From assembly GCF_002803155.1 (NCBI RefSeq), contig NZ_NNBP01000017.1, forward strand, positions 161,775 to 225,774: DNA of 64,000 bases, read 5' to 3'. Shown one piece after another: positions 23,227 to 32,555 of the stretch. Numbering within the stretch: the stretch's first letter is position 1; each line of letters opens with the position of its first letter. The translations under genes were made by a program, and so were the position numbers. Below the pieces are notes generated by a model. It did no database searches. It saw only the letters and a program-made list of their open reading frames with translations, and was not told the DNA's origin. Source of the stretch: Streptomyces sp. CB02959 (lineage in GTDB: Bacteria > Actinomycetota > Actinomycetes > Streptomycetales > Streptomycetaceae).

Positions 23227-24147
23227 TCAGCTCGGGCGGCGCGGCCGGACGACCCGCCCGGCCCGCGCCAGCTCCACGTTGAACTGCGCACCGGACAGCA
23301 GCGACAGGTTGGAGAACCACAGCCAGATCAGGAACACCACCGGCCCGGCCAGCGACCCGTACAGCCGGTTGAAGGTGCCGACGTACGACGCGTAGAACGC
23401 GAAGCCCGCCGACGACACCAGCCACAGCAGCACCGCCAGCACCCCGCCCGGCCCGGCCCGCCGCACCCCGCGGAAATGCGGCGGCCCGGACCGGAACAGC
23501 ACCATCGCCAGCACGGTCGCCAGCACCAGCAGCAGCGGCCACTGGAGCACGTTCCACAGCGTCTCGCCCGCCTCGCCGAGCCCCAGCGCCCGGCCCAGCG
23601 CGGTCGCCACCGGACCGCTCACCAGCAGCGCCACCGCACTGCAGATCAGCAGCGCCATCAGCAGCAGCGCGGTCACGATGATCCGCGGCGCCTTCCGCCA
23701 CGGCGGCCGGTCGTCCTTCGTCCGGTGCATCGCGTGCAGCGCCCTCCGGAACACCGCCAGATAACTGCACGACGACCACAGCGCACTGACCGCCGCACCG
23801 CCCACCACCACCCAGGCGGCAGTGCGCTGGTGCGCCATCACCACCAGCGCGTGCCGGACCGTCACCCCCGACTCGGCCGGGGCGATCGAGCTGAGCCGGT
23901 TGATCAACTGCTCGGTACCGGCCGGATCGGCCAGCCCGATCAGCGAGATGGTGAGGATCGCCGACGGCAGCAGCGCCAGCACCGAGTAGTACGTCAGGCT
24001 CGCCGCGTAGTCCGTGACGTCGTCGTGCCAGACGGACAGCGGCGTCCGGCGCAGCGCCGTGCGGTACCGCCGCCAGCGCGACCGGCCGGCCGGGCGCTCC
24101 GGCCCGGTCCGCACCGGGGCCGTCGACGGTGCGGTCTCAGCCCCCAT
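23227..24147 (-). CDS. YihY/BrkB-family inner membrane protein
   Basis: A 306-residue protein with six TM helices. The family signature near the N-terminus, DYAASLTYYSVLALLPSAIL, is followed by LWNVLQWPLLLVLATVLAMVLF and the conserved FLIWLWFSNLSLLSGAQFNVEL near the end. The first 40 residues are Arg/Pro-rich and cytoplasmic. The function of the YihY family is unsettled; it was once misannotated as ribonuclease BN. The stop lies 10 bases from the convergent pterin dehydratase stop. Confidence 0.88.
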   Translation of the reverse strand: MGAETAPSTAPVRTGPERPAGRSRWRRYRTALRRTPLSVWHDDVTDYAASLTYYSVLALLPSAILTISLIGLADPAGTEQLINRLSSIAPAESGVTVRHALVVMAHQRTAAWVVVGGAAVSALWSSCSYLAVFRRALHAMHRTKDDRPPWRKAPRIIVTALLLMALLICSAVALLVSGPVATALGRALGLGEAGETLWNVLQWPLLLVLATVLAMVLFRSGPPHFRGVRRAGPGGVLAVLLWLVSSAGFAFYASYVGTFNRLYGSLAGPVVFLIWLWFSNLSLLSGAQFNVELARAGRVVRPRRPS

Positions 24148-24338
24148 GCCGGACCCCCGCCGCCCCGGTCCGCAGCCGCGCGACGCACCCCATACCGCTC
24201 CCGCCCATGTCGCTTCCGTCCTCTGTGTCGTACTGGTCCGGCATCGTCCCGGTCCCCGGTCCTGCATCATGCCCCGGCGCGGCGACCGCAGGCGAGGCGC
24301 GGGCCGCCCGGGCACCCGGCGGGCGCCGCCGTGGCCCG

Positions 24339-25397
24339 TCAGCCGAACGGCAGGACCCGCCACGGGGACGCCGGATCCTGCGTCAGCGCCCGGTGGAGGT
24401 GCACCGCCTCGGCGTACGCCGGCCCGAACCAGCCGCCGTCGAACGCCAGCGCCCGCCCGAGCGCATAGCCGGCGGCGAACTCCTCCCACGAGCCGTAGAC
24501 CTCCGCGGCCCGGCCCGCCACCCGCGTCACCGCCTGCTCGGCCTGCGGCGGCGCGCACAGCCGCGCGCCCAGGCCCCAGCGGACCAGGCCCACCGCGTGC
24601 ACCAGGTCCAGCGCGGCCAGCGACCCCACCCGGCCCCCGGCCGGCAGCAGCCCGTCCGTCCGGAACCGCTCCTCGTACCGGTCCACCAGCTCCGGGACCG
24701 CGGGCGCCGCGGCACCGTCGGCCGGTGCGTCCCCGGTGGCCCCCGGACCGGGCGCCCCGGCGCGGGCGCGCAGCGCCGCCTCGGTCTCGGCCGGTACGAA
24801 CCGCCCGCCGAGCAACTGGTCGAACCGCTGCTGCCAGCTCGTCGGATCGGCCACCGACCACTGCGCGCGCAGCGTCTCCGCGTCCGTCGAGTAGTCCAGG
24901 AACGCCGTCCCCAACTCGTTCCAGGGCACGCTGTGGTGCACCGCGAGCGGTGCCCCGCAGGCCAGCCCCTGCGCCACCGGACCGTGCAGCGGCCCGCCGT
25001 AGTGGGTGACCAGCAGCCCGCCCGGCCGCACCCCCAGCTGCGCCCGCATCCGCAGCCAGCCGGCGCGGTGGGCGGGCGTCGCGAACAGGTACGAGGCGAA
25101 CGGAGTGCCCGGGTTGACCGCCAGCCGCCACTTGTCGTTCGGCCAGTCCTGGGCCAGCTCCTCGACCGAGACCCGGTCGAAAAACCGCTGCGGCTCCCAG
25201 GGCGGCAGCATGCCGCGCGTCAGCACGGGAATGCACTTACCGCCCGCCACCGGATCGTCGTAGACCGGCAGTGGCTCCTGCCCCTGCTGCGGCACCGCCA
25301 GATACAGATCCTCACCGGCGATCGCCGCGACCTGTCCGTCCCCGTCCCCACGTGCCGTTGCCTCGTACAGCCGCCGCTCGGTCTCCGTCGGCGGCAT
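24339..25397 (-). CDS. SseB-like / DUF1266 domain protein
   Basis: A 352-residue soluble protein. The N-terminal 150 residues resemble SseB-like proteins (LYEATARGDGDGQVAAIAGEDLYLAVP, and PVLTRGMLPPWEPQRFFDRVSVEELAQDW). The C-terminal half matches DUF1266 (LDLVHAVGLVRWGLGARLCAP and SWEEFAAGYALGRALAFDGGWF). Both are frequent in Streptomyces with no established role. Start is ATG 25397; GTG at 25415 would add six residues. The 191 bases between it and the YihY start hold no gene. Confidence 0.75.
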   Translation of the reverse strand: MPPTETERRLYEATARGDGDGQVAAIAGEDLYLAVPQQGQEPLPVYDDPVAGGKCIPVLTRGMLPPWEPQRFFDRVSVEELAQDWPNDKWRLAVNPGTPFASYLFATPAHRAGWLRMRAQLGVRPGGLLVTHYGGPLHGPVAQGLACGAPLAVHHSVPWNELGTAFLDYSTDAETLRAQWSVADPTSWQQRFDQLLGGRFVPAETEAALRARAGAPGPGATGDAPADGAAAPAVPELVDRYEERFRTDGLLPAGGRVGSLAALDLVHAVGLVRWGLGARLCAPPQAEQAVTRVAGRAAEVYGSWEEFAAGYALGRALAFDGGWFGPAYAEAVHLHRALTQDPASPWRVLPFG

Positions 25398-25529
25398 CCA
25401 TCCCGGAGTACCCACAGGCCAAGACCCTACGGTGGCCCCGGCCCCGGCCGGTACCAGGGGCCGCGGCCGGACCGCCGGAGCGGCCGCGGCCGTTTGCCGG
25501 AGCCCACCCCGTAACGGAGGCTCGATGCC

Positions 25530-26459
25530 ATGAGCAGTCACGACCACCCCGTACCCGGGCACCAGCACCGTGCCGCCGGCCAGGACGGCGCGGCCATCGA
25601 CTGGGAAGTGCTCGGCCCGCACCTCGAACGGGGCGCCGACATCCAGACACCGCTCTACGAGCAGGCCGCCGCCTGGCTCCGCGCACTGCTCGCCCCCGAC
25701 GGCGACCCGGCCGGCACGGTGGCCGTCCGCCGCATCCTGGACGTCGGCAGCGGCCCCGGCGTCGTCAGCTGCCTGCTGGCACGGGCCTTCCCGGACGCCG
25801 AGGTGTGCGCGGTGGACGCCACCGAGGCCCTGCTGGCCCGGGCCCGCGCCCGAGCCGGGCGGCTCGGGCTGGCCGACCGGATCCACACCCACTGTGCCGA
25901 GGTCCCGCACGGCCTCGATCCGCTCGGCGGCGCCGACCTCATCTGGTCGAGCAAGGCACTGCACCACGTCGGGGACCAGCGCGGTGCGGTGGCCGCGCTC
26001 GCCGGCCACCTGCGGCCCGGCGGACTGCTCGCGGTCTGCGAAGGCGGCCTCGCCCCGCGGTTCCTGCCGCGCGACATCGGCATCGGCCGCCCCGGACTCC
26101 AGGCCCGGCTGGACGCGGCCGCCGAGAAGTGGTTCACCGACATGCGGGCCGCCCTGCCCGACGTCACCGACACACTGGAGGACTGGCCCGCCTTCCTGGC
26201 CAACGCCGGTCTGCGCACGCCGCGCACCCGCAGCTTCCTGCTGGACCTGCCGGCGCCGCTCGCCGACGATGTCCGGCACTACATCCAGGCCAATCTCAGC
26301 CGCGCCACCGAGCACTACGCCGACCAACTGGACCCCGGCGACGTCAGCACCCTCACCCGACTCACCGACCCCCACGACCCCGCCGGCATCACCCGCCGCC
26401 CGGACGTCTTCCTGCTCTCCGCGCAGACCGTGCACACCGCCCGCGCGCAGGAGCCGTAG
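25530..26459 (+). CDS. SAM-dependent class I methyltransferase
   Basis: A 309-residue Rossmann-fold methyltransferase. Motif I LDVGSGPGVVSCLLA is at about residues 70-84, motif II AVDATEALL at about 95-103, and ADLIWSSKALHHVGD is the post-I region. The C-terminal third has an alpha-helical cap that could bind a small acceptor. The substrate is unknown. CGGAGG lies 10 bases upstream of ATG 25530. Convergent with the alpha/beta hydrolase, 24 bases apart. Confidence 0.85.
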   Translation: MSSHDHPVPGHQHRAAGQDGAAIDWEVLGPHLERGADIQTPLYEQAAAWLRALLAPDGDPAGTVAVRRILDVGSGPGVVSCLLARAFPDAEVCAVDATEALLARARARAGRLGLADRIHTHCAEVPHGLDPLGGADLIWSSKALHHVGDQRGAVAALAGHLRPGGLLAVCEGGLAPRFLPRDIGIGRPGLQARLDAAAEKWFTDMRAALPDVTDTLEDWPAFLANAGLRTPRTRSFLLDLPAPLADDVRHYIQANLSRATEHYADQLDPGDVSTLTRLTDPHDPAGITRRPDVFLLSAQTVHTARAQEP

Positions 26460-26483
26460 CCGGCGACTGGCGCCGCGCGGCCG

Positions 26484-27560
26484 TCACGCGGCCGGTGGCG
26501 GAGCGGCGATCGCCGGGCGGACCTTGGTGAGCATCAGGTCGAGGAACTGGTCCGGGTGCCGGAACCCGGCGAAGTGGCTGGCGTCGCGGATCAGTGCGAA
26601 CTCCTTGTGGGGGGCGCTGACGTCGTCGAACAACCGGCGGGCGGGCCCCGGCGGGGTCAGCACGTCGCCGTCGCCCTGGAAGAGGAAGAACGGGATCGCG
26701 AACGCGGTCCCCTCGGCGCGTTCGTCGACGGTCGCGGCCTGCAGCTGGAGCCGCTCGGAGAAGTTCATGGCCGCCAGGTACGTCCGCAGACCGCGCAGGG
26801 TGTGCAGGGGCGAGAACCACAGCGAGCGGATCACGACGGTCTTCATGGTGTCGTAGGACAGCGGGTCGCTGGTGAGGACCAGCTTGTTGAACTCGGCGAC
26901 CTGCCGGACCGTCCAGGCCGTCCGGTCGGCGCCCATCGCCAGCGCGGCGGCCAGCTCCTTCCGCTTCCCCGCCGTCCGCAGCCGGTCCACCACGGCGTCG
27001 TACGCGGAGCGCTCGCGACCGCCGTCGATGACGTTCTGGTCGGTGCCGACGTAGCCGGAGTACAGCTCGGGGTGGCTGCGCGCCAGGCGCAGGCCGAGCA
27101 CGGTGCCGAAGGAGTTGGCGACCAGCAGCACCTTCGGCACGCCGAGCCGGGTCCGGACGTACTCGGTGACCTCCAGCGCATCGCGGTGGAGCCGTTCGAG
27201 GCTGAGTTCGCCCTGCCCGTCGGGGCCGCCGGCGGCGAAGGTGAAGCCGGCGCCGCGCATGTCCCAGCGCACGAGCGTGAAGTGCTTCTCCCAGACGTGG
27301 GTGCGCGGCAGGAACACCAGGTTGGACGCGCCCGGACCGCCCAGGATCTCCAGGACCACCGGATTGGCGAGGTCCTCGCCGCGGATCGAGACCCACTGGT
27401 CGATGCCGCCGATCCGCACGAACCCCGCCTCGTCGATGCCGTTCGGGCCGGTGATGCGGATCTTCCCGGCGTTCGCGGTGCGCTTGAGCTGCCGGTGGCC
27501 CAGCAGGCCGGCGAGGGGGGCGGCAAGGGCGGCGACGGTGGCGGCGACGGCGACAAGCAT
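26484..27560 (-). CDS. Membrane-anchored alpha/beta hydrolase
   Basis: A 358-residue alpha/beta-hydrolase. An N-terminal hydrophobic segment (residues 1-20) could be a signal or anchor. The oxyanion-type LGGPGAS lies near residue 89, the nucleophile elbow is VANSFGTVLG with its Ser, and LFLFQGDGDVLTPPGPARRLF near residue 296 holds the acidic residue. The catalytic His is in RDASHFAGFRHPD. It looks like a prolyl-aminopeptidase or proline-iminopeptidase-like peptidase, or an esterase. It is divergent from the TetR gene across a palindromic operator and is its likely target. Confidence 0.82.
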   Translation of the reverse strand: MLVAVAATVAALAAPLAGLLGHRQLKRTANAGKIRITGPNGIDEAGFVRIGGIDQWVSIRGEDLANPVVLEILGGPGASNLVFLPRTHVWEKHFTLVRWDMRGAGFTFAAGGPDGQGELSLERLHRDALEVTEYVRTRLGVPKVLLVANSFGTVLGLRLARSHPELYSGYVGTDQNVIDGGRERSAYDAVVDRLRTAGKRKELAAALAMGADRTAWTVRQVAEFNKLVLTSDPLSYDTMKTVVIRSLWFSPLHTLRGLRTYLAAMNFSERLQLQAATVDERAEGTAFAIPFFLFQGDGDVLTPPGPARRLFDDVSAPHKEFALIRDASHFAGFRHPDQFLDLMLTKVRPAIAAPPPAA

Positions 27561-27570
27561 GGTTGATCCC

Positions 27571-27583
27571 CTAAACTGTTTAG
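27571..27583. promoter_or_regulatory. Palindromic operator between hydrolase and TetR
   Basis: CTAAACTGTTTAG is a 13-base palindrome (6+1+6) lying 11 bases from the hydrolase start. TATATACAGTT at 27607-27617 repeats the AACTGT half on the other strand. This AT-rich patch is the likely binding site of the divergent TetR protein. Confidence 0.6.
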
Positions 27584-27666
27584 CGCGTCAGCAGATGCGT
27601 TTAAGGTATATACAGTTCTTGGGCGCGTCAACAGGCCCGCCGACCGGGACGAGGAGGACAGTCGAG

Positions 27667-28386
27667 ATGGCCAAGGACAAGGCCCGCGACCTGCGCGCGG
27701 GCGTCGCGCTGCTGTGGGGCGAGCAGGGCCGGCCGACCCGCGGGCCGAAGCCGAGCCTGACGCCCCCGCGGATCGCCGAGGCCGCGGTGGCCCTCGCGGA
27801 CGCCGAGGGCCTGGCCGCGGTCTCCATGAGCAAGGTCGCCGCCACCTTCGACCTCTCCGCGATGGCGCTCTACCGCTACGTGCCCGGCAAGACCGAACTC
27901 GTCGAGCTCATGATCGAGTCCGTCCTCGCCCAGGTTCCGGACCTCTCCACGGTCGCGGGCGGCTGGCGGCCCCGCATCACCCGGTGGGCCCGCCTGTCCC
28001 AGCAGGTGCACCGCGCGCACCCCTGGCTGCTGGCCGCCACCGCACTGCGCCGACAGGCCATGGGGCCGAACCAACTCGGCTGGCTGGACGCCGCGTTCGC
28101 CGCCCTCGAACCCACCGGACTGCCCGCCGCCCAACAGCACCGGATCTTCGTCCTGGTCGCCGGCCTGGTCCGCACCGTGGCCCAGGAACAGGTCGACTTC
28201 GACCAGCAGCACGACCAGGAGTGGAACCGCCTCACCGGCGAGCTGATCACCCGCCATGCGGAACGGTTCCCGCACCTCACCCGTGCCATCGACGCCGGCG
28301 CCTTCGCCCCCGACCCCGCCGACCCTCTGGACTTCGCCCTGGCACGCGTCCTCGACGGCGTGGAGGCACTCGTCGAGCCCGCCTGA
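27667..28386 (+). CDS. TetR-family regulator
   Basis: A 239-residue TetR/AcrR protein. The HTH at about residues 48-72 (VSMSKVAATFDLSAMALYRYVPGKTELVELM) is typical, and the C-terminal domain has the hydrophobic helices of the TetR_C group that follows Tet-resistance regulators (HPWLLAATALRRQAMGPNQLGWLDAAFAAL). ATG at 27667 is preferred; AGGAGGA lies 9 bases upstream. It is divergent from the hydrolase with an operator between. The first 30 residues form a basic leader. Confidence 0.88.
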   Translation: MAKDKARDLRAGVALLWGEQGRPTRGPKPSLTPPRIAEAAVALADAEGLAAVSMSKVAATFDLSAMALYRYVPGKTELVELMIESVLAQVPDLSTVAGGWRPRITRWARLSQQVHRAHPWLLAATALRRQAMGPNQLGWLDAAFAALEPTGLPAAQQHRIFVLVAGLVRTVAQEQVDFDQQHDQEWNRLTGELITRHAERFPHLTRAIDAGAFAPDPADPLDFALARVLDGVEALVEPA

Positions 28387-28456
28387 CCGAGCGCCGGAGC
28401 GGGCCCGTGAACGGCCTCCTGCGGCCGTCACCCAGCACGCGCAAGGCGGCGACGGC

Positions 28457-28600
28457 GGCGGCCGAGGCGTCGGGGTCGGCGGTGTCGGCATCCGTGACCA
28501 CGGCGTCGGTGTCGGCGGCGTGGACGCCAGAGGCACCGTCGGGGTCGGCGGCGTCGGCCCCAACGGCAACGAAGGCGTCGGCGTCGGCGGCGTGTGAGGT
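28457..28600 (+). repeat. GTCGG-rich degenerate tandem repeat
   Basis: After the TetR stop, the unit GTCGG(G/T/C)GTCGGCGG(T/C)GT recurs four times in 145 bases with unequal gaps. One plus frame reads VGVGGVG, HGVGVGGV, VGVGGVG, EGVGVGGV and the other strand gives ADADA-type repeats. No start or family is convincing, so it is listed as a repeat and not a gene. Confidence 0.5.
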
Positions 28601-28613
28601 TCGCGCCGCCGTT

Positions 28614-28650
28614 CCGTCCCGGCCCCCGCCGCGTGCGAGGGCCGGGACGG
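28614..28650 (+). terminator. Terminator hairpin after the repeat
   Basis: A perfect 12-bp stem: CCGTCCCGGCCC at 28614-28625 with 28639-28650, 13-base loop. Probably ends the TetR transcript. Confidence 0.65.
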
Positions 28651-28661
28651 CGCGACGGCAT

Positions 28662-28712
28662 CCGGTGGCCCCGCCTCCATCGGCGAGGTGCCGGTGGAGG
28701 CGGGGCCACCGG
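28662..28712. terminator. Long terminator hairpin for the VOC gene
   Basis: An 18-bp perfect stem (CCGGTGGCCCCGCCTCCA at 28662-28679 with 28695-28712) lies just after the stop of the reverse-strand VOC gene. Confidence 0.75.
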
Positions 28713-28718
28713 TTCCGC

Positions 28719-29504
28719 TCACTCCATCGGCTTCGGGCGGATCAGCGCGAAGACCGCGCCCTGCGGGTCGGTGAGTACGGCCATCCGGCCGGCGACCATG
28801 TCGAACGGCTCCATGATCGCGTTGCCGCCGGCCGCGGCGACCTTGGCGACCGCCGCGTCCGGGTCCGCCACCGCGAAGTACGTCAGCCAGTGCGAGGGCG
28901 TATCGGCCGGCAGGTGTTCCGGCATCGGCTGCATGCCGCCCACGGCGCCCCCGCCCACCTGGAGCGCGTAGTAGTGCGCCATGCCCTCCAACGTGGCGGA
29001 TTCGATGCCGAAGGCCGCGCGGTAGAAGGCGGAGGCGGCAGACCGGTCGGAGGTGTTGAGCTCGTTCCAGATCAGCGCGCCGGTCTCGTTGACGACACCG
29101 GCACCGGGGAAGTCGACCGCCTGCCAGACGCCGAAGACCGCTCCGGTGGGGTCGGCGGCGATGAACATCCGGCCCAACGACATCACGTCCATGGCGGGCA
29201 TCAGCACGGTGCCGCCGGCGGACTCCACCGACCGCTGGCTGGCCTCCGCGTCGGCGCTGGCCAGGTAGGTGGTCCAGACGGTCGGCGGGGCGGGCTGGTC
29301 GCCCATCGCGACCGCGGCCATGATGCCGGCCACCGGCTTGCCGTTCAGTTGGCAGACCGCGTAACCGCCGGTCTCCGGAGGGCCGACCTCCCCCCGCCAG
29401 CCGAGGAGCTCGGAGTAGAAGTCGATGGCGGCCTTCTGGTCGGGGGCCGCCAGGTCGACCCAGCAGGGTGTCCCGGGTGCGTAGGGAGTGGTGACGTCGG
29501 GCAT
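28719..29504 (-). CDS. Two-domain VOC-superfamily protein
   Basis: A 261-residue protein built of two glyoxalase/bleomycin-resistance (VOC) modules, residues 1-125 and 135-261. Each has the beta-alpha-beta3 pattern; CWVDLAAPDQKAAIDFYSELLGW and LIWNELNTSDRSAASAFYRAAFG are the equivalent starts, and ADPTGAVFGVWQ and TDPQGAVFALIR the equivalent ends. Actinobacterial relatives are annotated as hydroxylase or VOC proteins of unknown substrate. Start at 29504 has GAGGAG 7 bases upstream. Monocistronic. Confidence 0.88.
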   Translation of the reverse strand: MPDVTTPYAPGTPCWVDLAAPDQKAAIDFYSELLGWRGEVGPPETGGYAVCQLNGKPVAGIMAAVAMGDQPAPPTVWTTYLASADAEASQRSVESAGGTVLMPAMDVMSLGRMFIAADPTGAVFGVWQAVDFPGAGVVNETGALIWNELNTSDRSAASAFYRAAFGIESATLEGMAHYYALQVGGGAVGGMQPMPEHLPADTPSHWLTYFAVADPDAAVAKVAAAGGNAIMEPFDMVAGRMAVLTDPQGAVFALIRPKPME

Positions 29505-29765
29505 CGGTGCCTCCTCGGCGCGGAGTTTCAGCTGCCCAGCGGCAGCCCCCGGCGGCCGGTCGTGCTGCGGCCGCCCCCTCTCCACATTTGCCGCCACCCG
29601 CCGCACCCGCCACTCGGGGCGGCGTCCGGGCAGCTCACGCCGCCGCTTCCTCCCGCCGACCACCACCCGGGACCGCGGACGCGCGACGGCGCCGCCTGCC
29701 CCGGACGGGACGGACGGCGCCGCCGTACCTCGTGCGCTCCGCGGTGCGCGAGCGGGGCCTGGGCT

Positions 29766-30599
29766 TCAGGCCACGTCGAACTCGGCCGGGTCGGGGCCGA
29801 GGCGGTTGCCGGAGTCCAGGCCGGCCAGCGCCGCCAGGTCGGCGCCGTCCAGCTCGAAGCCGAAGACGTCGAAGTTCTCCCGGATCCGCGACGGGGTGGC
29901 GGACTTGGGGATGACCACGTTGCCGAGCTGGAGGTGCCAGCGCAGGACCACCTGGGCCGGGGTCTTGCCGTGCTTCTCGGCGATCTTGGCGATCGTGGCG
30001 TCCTCCAGCAGGCCCCGGCCCTGGCCCAGCGGCGACCAGGCTTCGGTCGCGATGCCGTGCCGGGCGTGGAAGGCGCGGGACTCGGCCTGCTGGAACTGCG
30101 GGTGCAGCTCGATCTGGTTGACCGCCGGGACGACGGAGGTCTCGCCGAGCAGCCGCTCCAGGTGGGCGGGGAGGAAGTTGGAGACGCCGATGGCCTTGGC
30201 GCGGCCCTCCGCGGAGATCTTCTCCAGCGCCTTGTACGTGTCGACGTAGGTGTCGCGGGACGGCAGCGGCCAGTGGATGAGGTACAGGTCGACGTAGTCC
30301 AGCCCGAGCTTGGCGAGCGAGGCGTCGAACGCGCGGAGGGTGGAGTCGTAGCCCTGCTCGGAGTTCCAGAGCTTGGTGGTGACGAAGAGTTCCTCGCGTG
30401 CGATGCCGGAGGAGGCCAGGGCCTTGCCGGTGCCTTCTTCGTTGCCGTAGATCGCCGCGGTGTCGATGCTGCGGTACCCGGCCTCAAGGGCGTGGCCGAC
30501 GGAGGCGAACGCCTCGTCGTCGGGGATCTGCCAGACACCGAAACCGAGCTGGGGCATCGTGACGTCGTTGTTGAGCGTGATGGACGGAACCGTGCTCAC
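29766..30599 (-). CDS. Aldo/keto reductase
   Basis: A 277-residue AKR5-like reductase, close to 2,5-diketo-D-gluconate reductases. The catalytic tetrad is Asp46, Tyr51 (SIDTAAIYGNE), Lys76 (FVTTKLWN) and His109 (LYLIHWP). The NADPH-binding end IPKSATPSRIRENFDVFGFEL is intact. It would reduce small carbonyl compounds with NADPH in the cytoplasm. The 261 bases before the VOC gene contain no gene. Confidence 0.92.
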   Translation of the reverse strand: MSTVPSITLNNDVTMPQLGFGVWQIPDDEAFASVGHALEAGYRSIDTAAIYGNEEGTGKALASSGIAREELFVTTKLWNSEQGYDSTLRAFDASLAKLGLDYVDLYLIHWPLPSRDTYVDTYKALEKISAEGRAKAIGVSNFLPAHLERLLGETSVVPAVNQIELHPQFQQAESRAFHARHGIATEAWSPLGQGRGLLEDATIAKIAEKHGKTPAQVVLRWHLQLGNVVIPKSATPSRIRENFDVFGFELDGADLAALAGLDSGNRLGPDPAEFDVA

Positions 30600-30728
30600 G
30601 GGGGATTCGATCCTTACGTCGGTTTTCGTGTTCGGTAGGGAGAACGATCATCCGCCCCCGGACATTCCCGCGCACGCCGACGAAATCGCCCGCTCAACCG
30701 CCCGGTCGACGGTGCCGGAGGCGCCCGC

Positions 30729-32555
30729 TCACCCCCGGTACAGCGCGTCCACCTCCGCCGCGTATGCCGTCTCGATCGCCTTGCGCTTGAGCTTCAGCGA
30801 GGGCGTCAGCAGGCCCTGCTCCTCGGTGAACTGGTTGGCCAGTATCCGGAACGTGCGGATCGACTCGGCCTGCGAGACCAGGGTGTTCGCGGCGACCACG
30901 GCACGCCGGATCTCGGTCTCCAGATCGGGGTCGCGCACCAGGTCGCGCGGCGGCATCTCCGGCTTGCCGCGCATCGCCAGCCAGTGGGCTATCGCCTCCG
31001 GGTCCAGGGTGACCAGCGCCGAGATGAACGGCCGGTCGTTGCCCACGACGATGCACTGGGCGACCAGCGGATGCGCCCGCACCCGCTCCTCCAGCGGCAC
31101 CGGCGAGACCGACTTGCCACCCGAGGTGACCAGGATTTCCTTCTTCCGGCCGGTGATCGTCAGATAGCCGTCCTCGTCCACCGAGCCGAGGTCCCCGGTG
31201 GCGAACCAGCCGTCGTGCAGCACCGCGTCGGTGGCCTTGGTGTCGTTGTGGTAGCCCTGGAAGATCTGGCCCCCGTAGAGCCAGATCTCGCCGTCCTCGG
31301 CGATGTGGACGGTGGTGCCGGGGACCGGGGTGCCGACGGTGCCGAAGCGGGTCCGCTCCGGGGGGTTCGCGGCGGCGGCCGCGGTGCTCTCCGTCAGGCC
31401 GTAGCCCTCGAAGATCCGCACGCCGGCGCCGGCGAAGAACAGGCCCAGCCGGCGTTCCATGGCCGAGCCGCCGGACATGGCGTGCCGCACCCGGCCGCCC
31501 ATCGCCTCGCGGACCTTGCTGTAGACCAGCTTGTCGAACAGCTGGTGCTGCATGCGCAGCGCGGCGCCGGGGCCGGAGGCGGTGCCGAACGCCTTGTGTT
31601 CCTGTGCCTCCGCGTAGCGGACCGCGACCTCGACCGCCTTGTCGAACGGGCCGGCCTTGCCGTCGGCCTCCGCCCGCCGCCGGGCCCCCGCGAACACCTT
31701 CTCGAAGATGTACGGCACCGCCAGGATGAAGGTGGGGCGGAACGCCTGGAGGTCCGGGAGGAGCGCACGGGCCGAGAGCTCCGGCTGGTGGCCGAGCTTG
31801 ACCCGGCCGCGGACCGCCGCGACCTGCACCATCCGGCCGAAGACGTGCGCCAGCGGCAGGAAGAGCAGGGTCGACGCCTCGTCGCCGGGCTTGGAGCGGA
31901 AGACCTTGTTGTACCGGAGCACGATGTTGTCGGCCTCGGCCATGAAGTTGGCGTGGGTGATCACGCAGCCCTTGGGGCGGCCGGTGGTGCCCGAGGTGTA
32001 GATGATCGTCGCGACGGCTTCCGGGGTGACCGCCATCCGGTGCCGGTGCACCACCTCGTCGTCGATGTGCGCGCCGGCCGCGGTCAGTTCGGCCACCGGG
32101 TCGGCGTCCAGCTGCCACAGTTTCCGCAGCTGGGGGAGCCTGCCGATGACCGAGCCGACGGTCATCGCGTGGTCCTCGTGCTCCACCAGGCAGGCCGACA
32201 CCTCGGCGTTGTGCAGCATCCAGAAGACCTGCTCCGCCGACGAAGTGGGGTACAGCGGGACGGACTGGGCTCCGATCGACCACAGTGCGTAGTCGAAGAG
32301 CGTCCACTCGTAGCGGGTGCGGGACATGATGCCGACCCGGTCGCCGAACCGGACGCCCTGTGCGAGGAGGCCCTTGGCGAGCCCGAGGACCTCGTCGCGG
32401 AACTGCCCGGCGGTGACGTTCCGCCACTGCCCGGCGGCGTCCTTACGTGCCAGCGAGGTCCGTCCGGGGTCGGATTCCGCGTGGTCGTACACCGAGTCGG
32501 CCAGCCCGCCGACCCGGGGCGCGGTCGCCAATGGGGGGACGGTGAACTCGCGCAA
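30729..32555 (-). CDS. Long-chain fatty acyl-CoA/AMP ligase (FadD-like)
   Basis: A 608-residue adenylate-forming enzyme of the FadD15 type. The P-loop TIIYTSGTTGRPKGC lies near residue 183, the GYGLTES motif near 385, and the FACS region DGWFATGDLGSVDEDGYLTITGRKKEI at about 450-476. The C-terminal catalytic Lys is in LTPSLKLKRKAIE. It activates fatty acids to acyl-CoA in the cytoplasm or at the membrane. Single gene; an inverted repeat GGTTAC-N5-GTAACC lies upstream at 32678-32694. Confidence 0.92.
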   Translation of the reverse strand: MREFTVPPLATAPRVGGLADSVYDHAESDPGRTSLARKDAAGQWRNVTAGQFRDEVLGLAKGLLAQGVRFGDRVGIMSRTRYEWTLFDYALWSIGAQSVPLYPTSSAEQVFWMLHNAEVSACLVEHEDHAMTVGSVIGRLPQLRKLWQLDADPVAELTAAGAHIDDEVVHRHRMAVTPEAVATIIYTSGTTGRPKGCVITHANFMAEADNIVLRYNKVFRSKPGDEASTLLFLPLAHVFGRMVQVAAVRGRVKLGHQPELSARALLPDLQAFRPTFILAVPYIFEKVFAGARRRAEADGKAGPFDKAVEVAVRYAEAQEHKAFGTASGPGAALRMQHQLFDKLVYSKVREAMGGRVRHAMSGGSAMERRLGLFFAGAGVRIFEGYGLTESTAAAAANPPERTRFGTVGTPVPGTTVHIAEDGEIWLYGGQIFQGYHNDTKATDAVLHDGWFATGDLGSVDEDGYLTITGRKKEILVTSGGKSVSPVPLEERVRAHPLVAQCIVVGNDRPFISALVTLDPEAIAHWLAMRGKPEMPPRDLVRDPDLETEIRRAVVAANTLVSQAESIRTFRILANQFTEEQGLLTPSLKLKRKAIETAYAAEVDALYRG

